DNA from: Antennarius striatus
Taxonomy: Eukaryota > Chordata > Actinopteri > Lophiiformes > Antennariidae
Direction of reading: 5' to 3'
Assembly: GCF_040054535.1 (NCBI RefSeq)
Contig: NC_090783.1
Coordinates: 6,716,001 to 6,780,000, forward strand
Length of the DNA: 64,000 bases
Shown here: positions 62,028 through 64,000 of the stretch, piece after piece
Numbering within the stretch: the first letter of the stretch is position 1
Layout of the letters: each line of letters starts with the position of its first letter
Position numbers and translations under genes: made by a program
The notes under the pieces: model-generated
Database searches by the model: none
Told to the model about the DNA's origin: nothing
What the model saw: the letters and a program-made list of their open reading frames with translations, nothing else

Positions 62028-64000
62028 TTCGGAGAACACATGCGAAAGATGAGCCCAAAATGAGAAAAACAAAGAAGCATTAGGCAAACTGTTGAATTGT
62101 CCTGTACGTCACACCTCTTGACATTGTGGAACGTTATACACTGTGAACACTGAATTCACATGGGGAAAACTTGGCTGGTCCAGCTTGATCACAATTGTTC
62201 GGCACAAGGCCTGTCTGAGATTCCTGAGAAATTAATCTTCAGATGAATATTTCGCTGCGCTTCATCCTGGGATGGTGTAACGTAAAATGCTGGAAGTGGA
62301 ACATGTCCAGTCAAACAAGAACCCCGTTTTTTCATAGGCCTATTCTTTCTGTTCCACATGGAAGTGTTACACATATCCACTTGGGCAAAAATGACGTGTT
62401 TTTCACATGGTACAATTCACAGTCAACCTTTGACTTTAGGTGACTGAGAGAGAAGTACGTGAGGAAGTAAAAATGCTCATGTGGAATCATGTGACCATGT
62501 GAGCACTACACCAAAACCCAAACAAGAAGGCATAAAGATAAAGGCAGATTACACGACATTTATGTATCACTTGCATGACATTTTAACAGGATGTATCAGT
62601 AAGAACAGGATGTGAACATAAGTCACCCTACTTTGCTTCTGTGTATGCATAGTTTAAAACTCACATTAAAATGCTGAGAACATCTGTACCTCGGACCAGA
62701 AAAATACACGGGGTTTGGTTGGAGCACTACCAAGGACCTATCAAACGTTTTATGTCAAAAGGGACCTTCGCCCTTCCCCTCCTCTCTGCCTTAGGTTTCT
62801 GCTGACTCAGACACTTTCAGGGCTTGACAAAGGAGAGCCTGAATGAGGAGGAAGAAAAAGTCAACAGAGAAAAAACAGATGTGGCCTGTGGAGAAAGGAA
62901 GAAACAAAGATTGGAACACAGGGAGGTGAAGTATACATGGGTCTCACTCCTAAAACAAACCACCGTAAGTCAGACAGCTATGTCAGGTTCCAGGCTGTGC
63001 CTATGGACATACATGCAAATGCTTCACTTGAAATTACTCACAGACTACACTGTGACAGTAAATTTAATTAGAGAGTAGATCATATGAAAAAAAAACCTGA
63101 GCGCTTGATCCCGTGTCCCCGCATCTAAATTTCAAGTTAAAAGTGTGCCATGCAATTACTGCACATTATCTGCATTATGACATTCAGTGTAAGAGAGTAG
63201 TATGTGTTGAAACTAATGTGCAAAGTCATTACAAGTGAATTCCGAAAAAGAACTGAGAGCACACAGCAATGGGTGATGTCTGAGGCTAGAGGGATAAAAA
63301 TAGCACCTCAAAATTCTTTTTTCCATCGAGGAAAGCAACGCAAAAATAGGATGCATGCAGGTCTGACACAAACGGACTCAAATTTCCTGTAAACAGGTGA
63401 CATGTGGGGAAAAGAAAACCTCTGTACTTTCACAATTTCTTGGCTTTTCTAAAAAGGAAACTTGTGGCGTGGGTGAGTCGTCACAGGCGTGATCCAGTCG
63501 AGTCAGAAATAAGAAGAAAGCAATACTGGCAGACGCCAGCCACATATTTATCATTTGATTCCACAGAAACACCAAGCCACCGCTGCTTTGTAGTGCTGGC
63601 CTGTGCCAATGCAATGATGCCTATAACAAAAAAAAAAAAAGCGGCAGTCACCCATAAGATGATCAGCACAGAGAAACCACTGACTGCAGCGTAGAAGCAG
63701 GTTATGTTAGGACAGGCAATGCCGAGAGACGCTGCTGGCTCGCGCCCAAAGGACTTATTCTAATATAACAGGGCACCACCAAACGCTACTGAGACATCAT
63801 TTCAATATTGTCTGAAGACTTGAAAGCACAGGGATACCTACCAAGCACAAAAAAACATCGAATATTTAAAAATGCAATACATTTTTTGGCACTGTAATAA
63901 AAACGTCATTAAATTGAGAGGTTTCAGTTCTTTACTTTCTCTACTTTTGCTTACAAAATAAAGTTGAAGACGTATTTAAACAGACAAAGCCTGGTATGAC

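Larger units (their letters stand above)
55133..64000. other. mxd4 upstream intron and flanking DNA
   Basis: No exon of mxd4 or another gene could be identified by protein similarity. The open frames of 60-150 codons are C- or P-rich chance frames or lack known motifs. C-rich tracts lie at 56538-56553, 56616-56640 and 56969-56985. A splice-site-bounded plus-strand segment (56278-56341) and a perfect hairpin (61986-62027) are listed separately. The remaining sequence has moderate GC, few dispersed repeats and could carry intronic enhancers. Confidence 0.5.

Overview
The window is vertebrate nuclear DNA, almost certainly from a ray-finned (teleost) fish. It shows spliced genes with GT-AG introns, long (CA)n/(GT)n, (GATA)n and (TGAA)n microsatellites, and several dispersed repeats of a kind widespread in fish genomes. 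There is no operon structure, CRISPR array, phage or prokaryote-like locus. Most open frames longer than 60 codons are simple-repeat or chance frames. Six protein-coding genes can be reconstructed exon by exon, with reading frame and splice phase agreeing at every junction; one of them runs off the right edge.

Layout. (1) 1-16.7 kb: gene-poor DNA upstream of cdkn2a/b, with microsatellites, SINE-like copies, a terminal-inverted-repeat element and a few possible regulatory motifs. (2) 17.1-18.1 kb (+): cdkn2a/b, an INK4 CDK inhibitor of 124 aa in two coding exons, behind an NRF1/CRE promoter. (3) 19.87-30.16 kb (-): mtap, methylthioadenosine phosphorylase, 280 aa in eight coding exons, converging tail-to-tail on cdkn2a/b. 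(4) 31.97-34.35 kb (-): topors, a RING/SR E3 ligase, 791 aa in one coding exon. (5) 35.9-37.24 kb: two copies of a ~0.7 kb tandem duplication. (6) 37.36-40.42 kb (-): ndufb6, a complex I accessory subunit, 126 aa in four coding exons, with two related retroposon copies in its introns. (7) 42.50-46.71 kb (+): a prelid1 paralogue, 203 aa in five coding exons, head-to-head with ndufb6. (8) 46.7-52.95 kb: intergenic DNA and probable mxd4 3' UTR with AT/CA arrays. (9) 52.95-55.13 kb (-): the last three coding exons of mxd4, a MYC-antagonist bHLH-zip factor; its first exons lie beyond the window. (10) 55.1-64 kb: mxd4 upstream intron and flanking DNA.

The left block (cdkn2a/b, mtap, topors, ndufb6) corresponds to human 9p21. 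The right block (prelid1, mxd4) resembles the 5q35.3/4p16.3 paralogon, so a synteny join lies near 40.4-41.7 kb. The genes do not form one pathway. Several touch growth control: CDK4/6 inhibition, MTA salvage, p53/SUMO ubiquitin ligase activity and MYC/MAX antagonism. I found no convincing previously undescribed system. The best leads are structural: the 0.7 kb tandem duplication, the internally deleted LINE derivative beside a 28-bp palindrome, the topors C-terminal frame, the prelid1-mxd4 linkage with MXD4-type (not MXD3-type) sequence, and a splice-site-bounded open segment antisense to mxd4.
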